A stretch of DNA of 64,000 nucleotides, taken from positions 1 through 64,000 of the forward strand of contig JAWLCQ010000004.1 in the NCBI GenBank assembly GCA_041687095.1. The letters are read 5' to 3'. Under the pieces are notes generated by a model. It was not told where the DNA came from, made no database searches, and saw nothing but the letters and a program-made list of their open reading frames with translations. Both the position numbers and the translations under genes were made by a program. Shown piece after piece: positions 7,710 through 16,108 of the stretch (its first letter is position 1; each line of letters opens with the position of its first letter). The stretch comes from JAWLCQ01 sp041687095 (lineage in GTDB: Bacteria > Planctomycetota > Phycisphaerae > SM23-33).

Positions 7710-9095
7710 CTACGAGGCGTGCTTCTCCGCGGCGGCGATGGCGTGGCGGGTCCAGACGTGCAGGCGGTCGGGGTGGCCGGCGAGGGTCTGCAGCTCGCGC
7801 AGGACGATCTGGTAGTGCGTGCCCCGCAGGCGGCGGGCGCCTTCGTCCAGGTCGCGGCGGATCGTCTCGGTGTCGGCCGCGAAGACCACGTCGCTCGCCT
7901 TCTGCCGCCACATGATCACGTAGCGGCCCCCGCAGCGGTCGATCACTGTCCCCAGGTCCGTCCACGCGCTGCAGGTGAAGATCCGCAGGTTCGGGATCGA
8001 CAGGACCGCGTCGATCTTCCGCGTGAGGTTCTCGCAGCACCCGTAGTGCACGAGCCCGAATCGCTCGAACAGCGGCCGCTGGTACGCCAGCAGGAACTCC
8101 TCGAACATCGCGGGCGAGATCGGGTCGAACTCCTGGCTGTTGCCGTGGATCCACAGGTCCCGCGCGGTGAGCGGGCGGTCCACAACCCGTGGCACGGGCG
8201 TCCCGCCCGTGTGTCGCAGGGGCGTCTCCCCCCTGCCTTCCCCCGGCGCGCCCCGTGGAGGATCGGCAGGACCCCGCCCCCCTGAGGTCTGCGAGGAGCA
8301 CGGCTGCAAACAGCGCAGCCGTGGCACCCCGGAGTCTGGAAAGTCGGGGGCGATGGGGTCCGACTCGGTCATGGGCCCGGTGTTGTTGGGCGTGAGCAGG
8401 CCCGTCGCCTCGACCTGGTCGAGGGCGTGGAGCATCCAGTCGCGCACATACGCCATGAGGCGGTGGAGCAGGCGGGGCTCGGCGGCGGCGTCCAGGAGGG
8501 TCTCGGTGAGTCCGCGGAGTTCGACGGCCGGTGTGCACAGCGTGGCGGTGATCGGCGGGTGGCACTCCAGGCGGACGGGCAGCAGGTTGCCCAGCAGGTC
8601 GTGGCAGCGCTCCAGTTGCCGCGCGGTGCGCTCGGCGTTGTAGGTGACGGTGGGCAGGCGGAGGCGGTCGAAGTCCGCTTCGGCCTTGAGCGGCGGATCG
8701 TACAGCCACGCCCCGCCCGCCTGCGGTGCGGCGTGGCGGGCGATGTCCACCCCGTAGCGGTTCGGGGGGTCGATGTCGAACTGCGCGGGGACGGCGAAGG
8801 TCTCGTCGATCGGCTCGTCGTCGCCGATGTCCCGCTTCACCAGCACCATCCGCAGCCGCCGCTCCACCCCCCGCAGCCACCCGTCCGTGCAGACGAGCGC
8901 GCCCTCGGGCAGCAGTTCGCCCCAGCAGCCGACGGGCCGGCACCACACGGGGGCGCGGTCGGGTTTCCGCAGCGCGTTCACGTCCCGCCACCGCTTGCGG
9001 ATCTCCGCGTTGCGCTCCTCGCGGGCGAGGTCGGCGACCCGCCGGGCGAGGTCACGAACGTGGTCCCGTTCGCTGCGTGGAACGCTCTCGGTCAT
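7710..9095 (-). CDS. UroD-like (uroporphyrinogen decarboxylase family) protein interrupted by a translated palindromic repeat
   Basis: A 461-residue protein. Its pattern (RDVNALRKPDRAPVW near the start, LECHPPITATLCTP, and C-terminal RDLWIHGNSQEFDPISP and SIPNLRIFTCSAW) fits the UroD/MtaA-type barrel family that planctomycetes keep beside sugar-processing genes. These members are probably not heme enzymes; many in the wider family are corrinoid methyltransferases. Residues about 256-303 are unlike the family: Arg/Pro/Gly-rich peptide (PRLRCLQPCSSQ, TGGTPVPRV) encoded by palindromic repeat DNA that kept the frame open. The ATG at 9095 has AGGAGAAAGAAGG just upstream. The SGNH gene is upstream on the same strand. 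Family call moderate; whether the protein tolerates the insert is unknown. Confidence 0.68.
   Translation of the reverse strand: MTESVPRSERDHVRDLARRVADLAREERNAEIRKRWRDVNALRKPDRAPVWCRPVGCWGELLPEGALVCTDGWLRGVERRLRMVLVKRDIGDDEPIDETFAVPAQFDIDPPNRYGVDIARHAAPQAGGAWLYDPPLKAEADFDRLRLPTVTYNAERTARQLERCHDLLGNLLPVRLECHPPITATLCTPAVELRGLTETLLDAAAEPRLLHRLMAYVRDWMLHALDQVEATGLLTPNNTGPMTESDPIAPDFPDSGVPRLRCLQPCSSQTSGGRGPADPPRGAPGEGRGETPLRHTGGTPVPRVVDRPLTARDLWIHGNSQEFDPISPAMFEEFLLAYQRPLFERFGLVHYGCCENLTRKIDAVLSIPNLRIFTCSAWTDLGTVIDRCGGRYVIMWRQKASDVVFAADTETIRRDLDEGARRLRGTHYQIVLRELQTLAGHPDRLHVWTRHAIAAAEKHAS
8187..8330. repeat. Palindromic repeat element inserted in frame in a coding region
   Basis: Three hairpins in series: GGCACGGGCGTCCCGCCCGTG, then GCAGGGGCGTCTCCCCCCTGC, then CACGGCTGC/GCAGCCGTG (8299-8323). 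The first two match the intergenic element at 60785-60895, and the third matches the hairpin at 7641-7665. The total of about 144 bases is a multiple of three and contains no stop in the host frame. Confidence 0.75.
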
Positions 9096-9211
9096 CCTTC
9101 TTTCTCCTGCGCAGGTCCCGGACCTCACGCCCCCCGAATGCACCGGGAAGGGCGACCCGCAAGGGCCACGTGTCCGTTTCGCTCACCTTCTCGGTGCGTC
9201 GCACCGGGGCG

Positions 9212-9230
9212 GGCGGTCGTACCGACCGCC
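9212..9230. repeat. Hairpin between SGNH hydrolase and UroD-like genes
   Basis: GGCGGTCG TAC CGACCGCC is a perfect 8-base-pair stem with a 3-base loop in the 167-base gap between two minus-strand genes. It could shape the operon transcript or simply be another dispersed palindrome. Confidence 0.5.
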
Positions 9231-9262
9231 GCTAAACCACGCCCTCCACATTCCCGGGTCCC

Positions 9263-10351
9263 CTACGGAAGCGTGAAGAACCGCTGGAAGATCCGGGCGA
9301 CGATCTGGCGGCCGCGGACGTTGGCGTGGTGACTGTCGCGCATGGCCCACATGTGCGGGAGGTCGTGCTGGGCGAGGTACTCGACGAAGGGCGTGGTGAG
9401 GTCGAGGTAGACGATGGACTCCTGCTCGGCCATGGCGGCGAGGCGGTCGGGGTAGCCCTCCCACTCGGGCGGGGGGGCCTGGTCCTTGGCGGGGTCGTAG
9501 TACGGGACGGGGGCGGGGGTGGCGACGATGATGTCGCAGTCGCTCTTGGCCCGCACCTGGCGGACGACGTCGCGCATGGGCTCGGGGTTGCCCTGGTGGC
9601 TGATGCCCCCGATGAACAGCAGGTCGGGCTCGTAGTCCAGCACGTAGGACTGCACGCGGTTGGCTTCGCGGTACCAGCGGCAGCCCCCGCCGCTGGAGAC
9701 GCTCGTCACCAGCCGCATGTCCAGCCCCGGGTGGTCGCGCTCGACGAGGACGTCGATGGGCCCGTTGCCGGCGTCGGCGACGACGGAGTCGCCCAGCATG
9801 ACGAAGGTGAAGCTCCCGCCCTCGCGCAGCGCGCGCTGGGTCCGCGGGAGGCGGGCGAAGCGGCCGGGGGGCGGGGTGTAGGCGACGGGGGGCATGGCGA
9901 CGTGGACGCCGGAGGCCCAGAGGGCGGCGTCGGGGTGGCCGATCCGCTCGACGTGCGGGCGGCGGGCGTGGAGGGCTCCATCCCGCGGCCAGAAGATGAT
10001 GGTCATCTCGCTCGCCCCCGCCTTGCCGCGGAAGCAGAACTCGCGCTCGGCCCAGGTGTCGGAGGCCTCGACGGCGGAGTTGTGGTCCTGGTGCAGCAGC
10101 GTCCCGTCGGGCAGGTAGAACATGGCCGCCCAGTACCCGGGGCGCTCAGCGAGGCTGTCGAAGCGGACGCGGTACCACGCGAAGGGCGTGTTGGGCATCT
10201 TGGGCGATTCCCACAGGCAGCCCGGCTGCGCGGTCAGGGCCCCGGGCTCGATCGGGGCGGGGGCGGGCTGCACGGGCCCGGGCTCCCCGGGCTTGCCCGG
10301 AGTCCGATACCGCCAGGTCGACACGTCCATCTGCGAAGCGAATTCACTCAT
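9263..10351 (-). CDS. SGNH/GDSL hydrolase family protein
   Basis: A 362-residue protein. The N-terminal half (about 1-165) is beta-rich with many aromatic residues (FAWYRVRFDSL, WAAMFYLPDG), resembling a carbohydrate-binding jelly-roll. The C-terminal half is an SGNH fold: VMLGDSVV with the nucleophile in GDSV (187-190), and a terminal DSHHANVRG supplying the Asp339-x-His box. Such enzymes remove acetyl or other acyl groups from polysaccharides. No signal peptide is visible, so it may act in the cytoplasm on imported sugars. It diverges from the sulfatase across 142 bases, a layout suggesting shared regulation of sulfated or acylated glycan breakdown. Confidence 0.72.
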   Translation of the reverse strand: MSEFASQMDVSTWRYRTPGKPGEPGPVQPAPAPIEPGALTAQPGCLWESPKMPNTPFAWYRVRFDSLAERPGYWAAMFYLPDGTLLHQDHNSAVEASDTWAEREFCFRGKAGASEMTIIFWPRDGALHARRPHVERIGHPDAALWASGVHVAMPPVAYTPPPGRFARLPRTQRALREGGSFTFVMLGDSVVADAGNGPIDVLVERDHPGLDMRLVTSVSSGGGCRWYREANRVQSYVLDYEPDLLFIGGISHQGNPEPMRDVVRQVRAKSDCDIIVATPAPVPYYDPAKDQAPPPEWEGYPDRLAAMAEQESIVYLDLTTPFVEYLAQHDLPHMWAMRDSHHANVRGRQIVARIFQRFFTLP

Positions 10352-10493
10352 GCGTCACCTCTCCTCGGGTTGCCGAAAGCGGGATGGTAGGCGGAGGGAC
10401 GGCGGGACGCAAGAGAGAGGCGCGGGGAGGGGGGATAGCATTGTCCGGCCCCGGTGGTAGGATATCCCCCAGCCACTTCGAAAGGACGACGCC

Positions 10494-11900
10494 ATGGAAG
10501 ACCGCCCGAACATCCTGCTCATCATGACCGACCAGCAGCGGGGGGACTGCCTCTCCATCGAGGATCACCCCGTCCTGCTCACGCCCAACATGGACGCCAT
10601 CGGCGTGGGCGGGGTGCGGTTTACGCGGGCGTACACGACCTGCCCGAGCTGCATCGCGGCCCGGCGGTCGCTGCTGTCGGGGCAGTTCCCCCAGACGCAC
10701 GGGATGGTGGGCTACCGCGACGGGGTGGAGTGGGACGCCCCCCCCACGCTCCCGCAGGTCCTCCGCGACGCGGGATACCAGACGGCCCTGGTGGGGCGAT
10801 CCATGCACCAGTTCCCGGCGCGGAAGCGGTACGGCTATGACGAGATGCACACCAACTGCCACACCGGGGCCGACGACTACGACCGCTGGCTGGGGCGGTA
10901 CGGGCCCACCCCCGATTCCGACTGGTTCAGCGCGGGCGTGATGCACAACGACTGGACCGCCCGCCCCTGGCCGTTCGATGAGTCCCTGCACTTCACCAAC
11001 TGGACCGTCGACCGCGCCCTGGACTTCCTCCGCCGCCGCGACCCCTCGTGCCCGTTCTTCCTGACGGTCTCGTTCATCGCGCCCCACCCCCCGCTCCAGC
11101 CGCCCGCCTGCTACTTCGAGCGCTACCTCCGCACGGGCGTGCCCGACCCGGTCATCGGCGACTGGGCGACCCCGCCCGACGAGACCCAGCAGGCCCGCAA
11201 CCCCAGCCCCGACCGCGTGGACCTCAAGGGCGAGGCCCTGCTGAGCACGCGGGCGGGGTACTACGGGCTCATCAACCACGTCGACGACCAGATCCGCCGC
11301 CTGCTCAACCCCGTCAACGGGGTGATGACGATGACGGGCGGGAACACCGTCGTGGTGTTCACCAGCGACCACGGGGAGATGCTGGGCGACCACTACCTCT
11401 GGCGCAAGCAGTTGCCCTACGAGCCCTCCGCCCGCATCCCGATGATGATGTACGCCCCCCCGCGGTTCGGGATCGAGCCCGGGACCGTCATCGACCGCTG
11501 CGTGTGCCTCGAAGACCTCATGCCCACGCTCCTGGACCTCGCGGACCTCCCCGTCCCCGAGACCGTCGAGGGCGCGTCCCTCCTGCCCCTCGCCCGCGGG
11601 GACTCCGCCCAGTGGCGGGACTTCCTGCACATCGAGCACGCCCCCTACCACCACACGCTCACCGACGGGCGCGAGAAGTTCATCTGGTTCAACGAGGACG
11701 GCCGCGAGCAGTTCTTCGACCTCGACGAGGACCCCACCGAGTGCCGCAACCTCGTCGACGACGCCGACCGCGAGGAGCGGATCGACATGTGGCGGGCACT
11801 GCTGATCGAGGAGTTGGAGGACCGCCCCGAGGGCTTCAGCGACGGGCAGCGGCTCATCCCCCACCGCCCCTACCACCCCACGCTGCCTCAGGCGGACTGA
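10494..11900 (+). CDS. Sulfatase (type I, formylglycine-dependent)
   Basis: A 468-residue protein close to the usual sulfatase length. It opens with RPNILLIMTDQQRGD, whose Asp residues bind the metal. The modification site is CIAARRSLLSGQ, a C-x-A-x-R motif in which Cys53 would be converted to formylglycine. FTSDHGEMLGDH gives the second metal-binding set. Type I sulfatases hydrolyse sulfate esters; planctomycetes use many on sulfated algal polysaccharides. No signal peptide is visible. The ATG has GAAAGGA upstream. The SDR follows after a 173-base repeat-filled gap. Its substrate cannot be told from sequence. Confidence 0.87.
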   Translation: MEDRPNILLIMTDQQRGDCLSIEDHPVLLTPNMDAIGVGGVRFTRAYTTCPSCIAARRSLLSGQFPQTHGMVGYRDGVEWDAPPTLPQVLRDAGYQTALVGRSMHQFPARKRYGYDEMHTNCHTGADDYDRWLGRYGPTPDSDWFSAGVMHNDWTARPWPFDESLHFTNWTVDRALDFLRRRDPSCPFFLTVSFIAPHPPLQPPACYFERYLRTGVPDPVIGDWATPPDETQQARNPSPDRVDLKGEALLSTRAGYYGLINHVDDQIRRLLNPVNGVMTMTGGNTVVVFTSDHGEMLGDHYLWRKQLPYEPSARIPMMMYAPPRFGIEPGTVIDRCVCLEDLMPTLLDLADLPVPETVEGASLLPLARGDSAQWRDFLHIEHAPYHHTLTDGREKFIWFNEDGREQFFDLDEDPTECRNLVDDADREERIDMWRALLIEELEDRPEGFSDGQRLIPHRPYHPTLPQAD

Positions 11901-11901
11901 C

Positions 11902-12020
11902 TTCCATTTCCAATTTCCAATTGTCAATTTCCAATTGAAGAACGCCACGATGCCCGGTGATGGGCCAGGATAGGGCCTCACTGTTCCCAGTTGGCAATTG
12001 GAAATTGGAAATTGGAAATC
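11902..12020. repeat. Inverted arms of an AT-rich 7-base repeat
   Basis: The left arm (about 11902-11937) contains TTTCCAATTTCCAATTG units; the right arm (about 11989-12020) has CAATTGGAAATTGGAAATT units. The period is 7 bases (AATTTCC/GGAAATT). The AT content is far above the surroundings. The same heptamer array recurs at 56376-56411. Confidence 0.8.
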
Positions 12021-12073
12021 CCCATCCTCGTGGGCATAATTCCTCGTTTACCCCAGAATTGGAGAGCACCGTT

Positions 12074-12841
12074 ATGTCGGATTCTCGTGTAGCACTGGTC
12101 ACCGGGGCGGCCCGCGGGATTGGGGCGGCGATCGCCGTCGCCCTCGCCAAGGAGGGCTGCGACGTCGCCATCTTCGACGTCATCGACTCGGCCGAGACGT
12201 GCGGGCAGATCGAGTCCCTCGGCCGCAGGAGCCTCGCGCTGCAGGGCGACGTCACCATCGCCGCCGACCGCGCCGCGGCGATGACGCGGATCGAGGAGAC
12301 CTTCGGGCGCCTGGACGTGCTGGTGAACAATGCCGGGGTGGCCCCCAAGGTCCGCGCGGACCTCCTCGACGCCACCGAGGAGAGCTACGACCGCGTGATG
12401 ACGATCAACCTCAAGGGCCCCTACTTCCTCACCCAACTCGCCGCCAACTGGATGATCCGCCAGCGCACCGAGCGCCCCGACGCCTTCCGCTGCATCGTGA
12501 ACATCTCGTCCATGAGCGCCTACACCGCGAGCCCCTCCCGCGGGGAGTACTGCCTGTCGAAGGCCGGGGTGTCCATGGCCACCAAGCTCTGGGCCGTCCG
12601 CCTCGCCGAGCACGGGGTCGGGGTCTACGAGATCCGTCCGGGGATCATCCAGACGGACATGACGGCCGCGGTGAAGGAGAAGTACGACGGCCTGATCGGA
12701 CAGGGCCTCACGCCCATCCGCCGCTGGGGCCAACCCGCCGACATCGCGTCGGCGGTCTCCGCCTGCGTCCGCGGGGACTTGGCGTTCTCGACGGGCGAAG
12801 TCCTCAACGTCGACGGCGGGTTCCACCTGCGGTCGCTGTAG
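12074..12841 (+). CDS. Short-chain dehydrogenase/reductase (FabG-like)
   Basis: A 255-residue classical SDR. The NAD(P) motif TGAARGIG is at residues 10-17, NNAG at 85-88, and the catalytic Ser146, Tyr159 and Lys163 (GEYCLSKAG) are all present. Asp35 after the second beta strand (VAIFDVID) suggests a preference for NAD over NADP. Related proteins are often labelled 3-ketoacyl-ACP reductase, but beside a sulfatase and SGNH hydrolase a sugar or polyol dehydrogenase is as likely. The ATG is preceded by GGAGAG. It converges on murQ with a single base between the stop codons. Confidence 0.83.
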   Translation: MSDSRVALVTGAARGIGAAIAVALAKEGCDVAIFDVIDSAETCGQIESLGRRSLALQGDVTIAADRAAAMTRIEETFGRLDVLVNNAGVAPKVRADLLDATEESYDRVMTINLKGPYFLTQLAANWMIRQRTERPDAFRCIVNISSMSAYTASPSRGEYCLSKAGVSMATKLWAVRLAEHGVGVYEIRPGIIQTDMTAAVKEKYDGLIGQGLTPIRRWGQPADIASAVSACVRGDLAFSTGEVLNVDGGFHLRSL

Positions 12842-12842
12842 T

Positions 12843-13733
12843 TCACCCGATCACCGTCCGCAAGGACCCCCCCGCCGCGCGGAGCAGCTTCCTCGCCGCC
12901 CGGGCGCCCGCGTCCCGCCGATGCATCACGATCGCCGTCTTGACCTCCCCCCCGGCCGCAGCGAGCAGCGCGCGGGCGCCCTCGCGGCCCAGGCCCGTCA
13001 GTTCGCTCACGATCCGCTCGCTGCGGTCGCGGAGCTTCTCGTTCGTCGCCCGCAGGTCCACCATCAGGTTCCCGTACGTCTTGCCCATGCGGATCATCGC
13101 CGCCGTCGTGAGGGTGTTGAGCACGAGCTTGGTGGCCGTGCCCGCCTTCATGCGGGTCGAGCCCGTCACCGCCTCCGGTCCGACGACGGGATTGATGACG
13201 ACATCACAGGGCACGGCGGACTTTGCCTGGGGGGAGCAGGTGAAGAACACGGTCTTGGCGCCCCGCGTGCGGGCTCGCTCCAGGGCCCCGCGGACGAAGG
13301 GCGTCACCCCGCTGGCGGCGATGCCCACCACTACGTCGCGCTCGCTGACGAGGCGGCGGTCCATGGCGGCGGACCCGTCCTCGGGTCGGTCCTCGGCGCC
13401 CTCGACGGCCCGCACCAGGGCGCGGCGGCCGCCCGCGATGATCCCCTGCACCTGCGAGGGCGGCGTGCGGTAGGTCGGGGGACACTCGGAGGCGTCGAGC
13501 ACCCCGAGGCGCCCGCTCGTGCCCGCCCCCACGTAGAACAGCCGTCCGCCCGCGCGGAAGGCCGCGACGATCAGTTCGACGGCCGCCGCGATGGGCTCGC
13601 GCTCCTTCGCCACCGCCGCCGGGACGAGGGCGTCCTCGGCTGCGAGGCAGTCCACGATCTCCAGCGTGGACCGCGTGTCGATGTCCGCGCTCCGCGGGTT
13701 CCGCTGCTCGGTCGTAAGCGTTCCTCGATCCAT
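12843..13733 (-). CDS. murQ: N-acetylmuramic acid 6-phosphate etherase
   Basis: A 296-residue protein, matching the E. coli enzyme in length. It cleaves the lactyl ether of MurNAc-6-phosphate to give GlcNAc-6-phosphate during peptidoglycan recycling. The SIS-fold motif GAGTSGRLGVLDASE is at 69-83 with catalytic Glu83, and EGAED gives the second Glu (112). GSTRMKAGTATKLVLN is the other family signature. I chose ATG 13733 rather than ATG 13742 because a good -10 box (TACAAT) overlaps the latter; transcription would then begin at or near 13733, giving a leaderless mRNA. No anhMurNAc kinase gene is in the window. Confidence 0.9.
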   Translation of the reverse strand: MDRGTLTTEQRNPRSADIDTRSTLEIVDCLAAEDALVPAAVAKEREPIAAAVELIVAAFRAGGRLFYVGAGTSGRLGVLDASECPPTYRTPPSQVQGIIAGGRRALVRAVEGAEDRPEDGSAAMDRRLVSERDVVVGIAASGVTPFVRGALERARTRGAKTVFFTCSPQAKSAVPCDVVINPVVGPEAVTGSTRMKAGTATKLVLNTLTTAAMIRMGKTYGNLMVDLRATNEKLRDRSERIVSELTGLGREGARALLAAAGGEVKTAIVMHRRDAGARAARKLLRAAGGSLRTVIG

Positions 13734-13740
13734 GGGGGGC

Positions 13741-13746
13741 ATTGTA
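13741..13746 (-). promoter_or_regulatory. -10 box of a probable leaderless murQ promoter
   Basis: TACAAT on the minus strand ends seven bases before ATG 13733, leaving no room for a ribosome binding site. No clear -35 box is seen. The divergent vWA gene has the same arrangement. Confidence 0.45.
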
Positions 13747-13858
13747 CCGGATTGCGGTAGCCGTTCACGCCTTCGCAAACAGCAGCGAACGCGTGAAGAA
13801 GAGGGTCCGCCGGGATCCGAAGGCGGGATGGGCGAAGGCGGGAGAGGCGCAGGGGGCC

Positions 13859-13925
13859 TCGGAAAAGGGGACTGGCTCCGTAGCGGCATGCTTCTCGCCG
13901 CGCAGGTGCCTGTCCCCTTTTTCGA
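13859..13925. repeat. Inverted AAAAGGGGAC repeat
   Basis: GGAAAAGGGGACTGGCTCC and GGTGCCTGTCCCCTTTTTC form inverted arms around about 27 bases. The same GGGGACAGGCACCTGCGCGGC element recurs at 55077-55170. Repeats ending in GGGGACAGGCACC are, from memory, common in genomes carrying REP-associated (Y1) transposases; none is visible here. Confidence 0.65.
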
Positions 13926-13971
13926 GGCGGTGCGGGGCTCCTCGCCCGCACTCCCGCGAACGGGTACCGGG

Positions 13972-13999
13972 TTGTGGAGCGCCCTTCGCGGAGTACAAT
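13972..13999 (+). promoter_or_regulatory. Promoter of the vWA protein gene, probably leaderless
   Basis: TTGTGG, a 16-base spacer, then TACAAT. The -10 box ends only 8 bases before the ATG at 14008, so the transcript would start at or very near the start codon. Confidence 0.5.
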
Positions 14000-14007
14000 G
14001 ATCGGCG

Positions 14008-15882
14008 ATGAACACTCCTGCACGGAATACGCGTCGAGGGGGTGGGGCCACGCGGGGCGGAGCGTGGCGTGTTCTCGTTTCGCTCACCTGCGGACTGGCG
14101 CTGCTGACGGCCGTCCCCCCGCACTCCGCCCTGCATGCCCAGGACGAGGACATCCCCGACGGGGAGCCCATCAAGCCCCTCTCCCCGCGCGCCCCCGACG
14201 GAGAGCGAATCACGCCCCTGGACCCCGTCGAGGACGGGCCCTTCGCGACCGAACCCACCACCGCACCCGCCTCCCAACCCGCGGGCGAGCCCACTACGCG
14301 GCCGCTCCCCCGCTCCCAGCGCCCCGAGGTCATCGACCGCACCGTTCAGTTCTTCCTGCAGATGTACGAGGGCCACCTCAAGGGCCGCGACTGGATCGCC
14401 CGCTCGATGGCCGTCATCTCCCTCTCCCGCATCGACGACCCGCGAATGACGGAGCGGCTGCTGAAGGTCCTCGTCGAGGACGAGACGCCGATCGTCCGCG
14501 TCTATGCGTACGAGGCCCTGCACGGGCGGCTGGACCGCATGACGGACGAGCAGCGGGCCCTGTGGGTCGCCCAGGCCCTGGAGCTGGGGCGCAAGGGCTA
14601 CCTCTGGGGCGACCTGCGGGTGGGGCTCATCGGGGCAATGGCGATGAAGGGGTGCGACGCCGAGACCCGCGCCCTGTTCAAGGGCCTGTTCAACCACACC
14701 AACTCGCTGAATCCCGGCGACATCCGGACGCTGTGGGCCCTGGGCGACCTGCTGAAGCAGTGGCGGAGCCCCGACCTGGTCCAGACCCTCATCGGGGGCA
14801 TGGGCGACCTCAACTACGCCTACCGCGCCGAACTCGTCCTCCACCGCATCGACCCCAACGTCCCCCCCATCCACCTGGAGTGGAAGGACGGCTCGGCCCC
14901 CATGTGCGAAGCCGCCCGCGCCCGCTGGGCCCGCTGGTACGCCCAGCGGACCTGGGAGGAGGCGCCCCGCGGAACGGCGGGGACGTACGGCGGGCGGTCG
15001 CTCCTCATGCCCCACGGGGAGCGGATCCTCGACACCGCCGACCCCCAGTGGAGCAAGGACTACGAGCTGCCGCGCTTCGGGCTCAACCAGCTCGACGTCG
15101 GATTCGCGGTGGACTCCACCGGGTCCATGGGCGCCACCGTGCGGTGGATCCAGCGGGACGTGATCCGCATGATGAAGGCCTTCGAACTCATCAGCCGCGA
15201 GCCGCGCATCAGCATCGTCCTCTACCGCGACCGCGGCGATGAGTACGTGGTGCAGCCCATCGCCCTGAGCGACAACGCCCAACTGCTCGCCAAGCAGCTC
15301 CGCGGGGCGTCCGCCGCCGGGGGGGGCGACATCCCCGAGGCCGTCTACGAGGGCCTCCACACGCTCATCAAGGGCCAGCAGTGGTCGGGGGCCGAGGGCG
15401 CCCGCAAGGTCGTCGTCCTCCTGGGCGACGCGCCCCCGCAGGAGAGGACCCTCTCGCCCCTCTACGCCCTCGTCACCGACGCGGCGAAGAACGGCTTCCT
15501 CGTCTACACCATCAAGATCCGCTCGCACTACCGCAACGTCCGCAAGCTCGACAACTACGACAAGCCCCTGACGACCTTCGACCGCATCGCCGAACTGGGC
15601 AACGGCAAGAGCTTCTGGGTGGACTTCCTCGAAGCCCGCTCCGACCACCGCCGCCTCGGGACCGCCGGGCCCATCGCCTTCGACTCGCCCGAGCAGGTCA
15701 TCCTCCGCGAAGTCCTCAAAGCCGTCCTCCGCGACGACTACCAGGACCGCGTGGACCCGTTCATCAACGTCCTGATCCACTACGTCGACCAGCCCATCCC
15801 CGAGCAGCGCCGCCCCTGGGACAAGCCCAGCCCCGGCGGCGGCGGGCCCGGAAAGCCCCCCAAGGACCCGCAGGAACGCTGA
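14008..15882 (+). CDS. Secreted vWA-domain protein
   Basis: A 624-residue protein with an N-terminal signal peptide (about 20-45, VLVSLTCGLALLTAVPPHSA, then HAQ) and a Pro/Thr-rich spacer to about residue 105. Residues about 105-300 are helical and HEAT-like (ARSMAVISLSRIDDPRMTERL, IVRVYAYEALHGRL). The vWA domain runs from about 362: QLDVGFAVDSTGSMG holds the metal-ion-dependent adhesion site DSTGS (369-373), and VVVLLGDAPPQ the later acidic site. Such domains bind protein ligands through a metal ion, here probably outside the cytoplasmic membrane. The C-terminus is Pro/Gly-rich. Partner unknown. Confidence 0.8.
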   Translation: MNTPARNTRRGGGATRGGAWRVLVSLTCGLALLTAVPPHSALHAQDEDIPDGEPIKPLSPRAPDGERITPLDPVEDGPFATEPTTAPASQPAGEPTTRPLPRSQRPEVIDRTVQFFLQMYEGHLKGRDWIARSMAVISLSRIDDPRMTERLLKVLVEDETPIVRVYAYEALHGRLDRMTDEQRALWVAQALELGRKGYLWGDLRVGLIGAMAMKGCDAETRALFKGLFNHTNSLNPGDIRTLWALGDLLKQWRSPDLVQTLIGGMGDLNYAYRAELVLHRIDPNVPPIHLEWKDGSAPMCEAARARWARWYAQRTWEEAPRGTAGTYGGRSLLMPHGERILDTADPQWSKDYELPRFGLNQLDVGFAVDSTGSMGATVRWIQRDVIRMMKAFELISREPRISIVLYRDRGDEYVVQPIALSDNAQLLAKQLRGASAAGGGDIPEAVYEGLHTLIKGQQWSGAEGARKVVVLLGDAPPQERTLSPLYALVTDAAKNGFLVYTIKIRSHYRNVRKLDNYDKPLTTFDRIAELGNGKSFWVDFLEARSDHRRLGTAGPIAFDSPEQVILREVLKAVLRDDYQDRVDPFINVLIHYVDQPIPEQRRPWDKPSPGGGGPGKPPKDPQER

Positions 15883-15912
15883 ACGCTGAACGCGCTTGCG
15901 GAGAGTGCGGGC

Positions 15913-16045
15913 ATGGACGGTATGGACGGAATGGACTCTATGGACGGGATGGACCCAGGCACACGATGTCCATACTGTCCATGTGGTCCATACTGTCCAT
16001 ATTGTCCATGAAGTCCATCAGGTCCATGAAGTCCATCCCCTCCAT
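15913..16045. repeat. Inverted arms of an exact 9-base periodic ATGGAC/GTCCAT array
   Basis: ATGGAC occurs at 15913, 15922, 15931, 15940 and 15949, and GTCCAT at 15968, 15977, 15986, 15995, 16004, 16013, 16022 and 16031, with a degenerate copy at 16040. Every interval is exactly 9 bases; the three bases between units vary. An RNA copy would form a long interrupted hairpin between the vWA gene and argH. Confidence 0.9.
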
Positions 16046-16108
16046 GCTCTCCCGTTGCATCCGCCCCCTTGCGCATTTACCATCCCTTGCAGCACCCGGG
16101 GGGGAGGA

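Noticed and set aside
15913..16045. CRISPR array
   Set aside because: The unit is 9 bases with a 3-base variable part and inverted halves; CRISPR repeats are longer, direct, and separated by spacers of about 30 bases.
15896..16108. Extended N-terminus for argininosuccinate lyase through the ATGGAC array
   Set aside because: The frame is open only because a 9-base repeat carries no stops; a strong ribosome binding site lies directly before ATG 16109 and the enzyme is full length from there.
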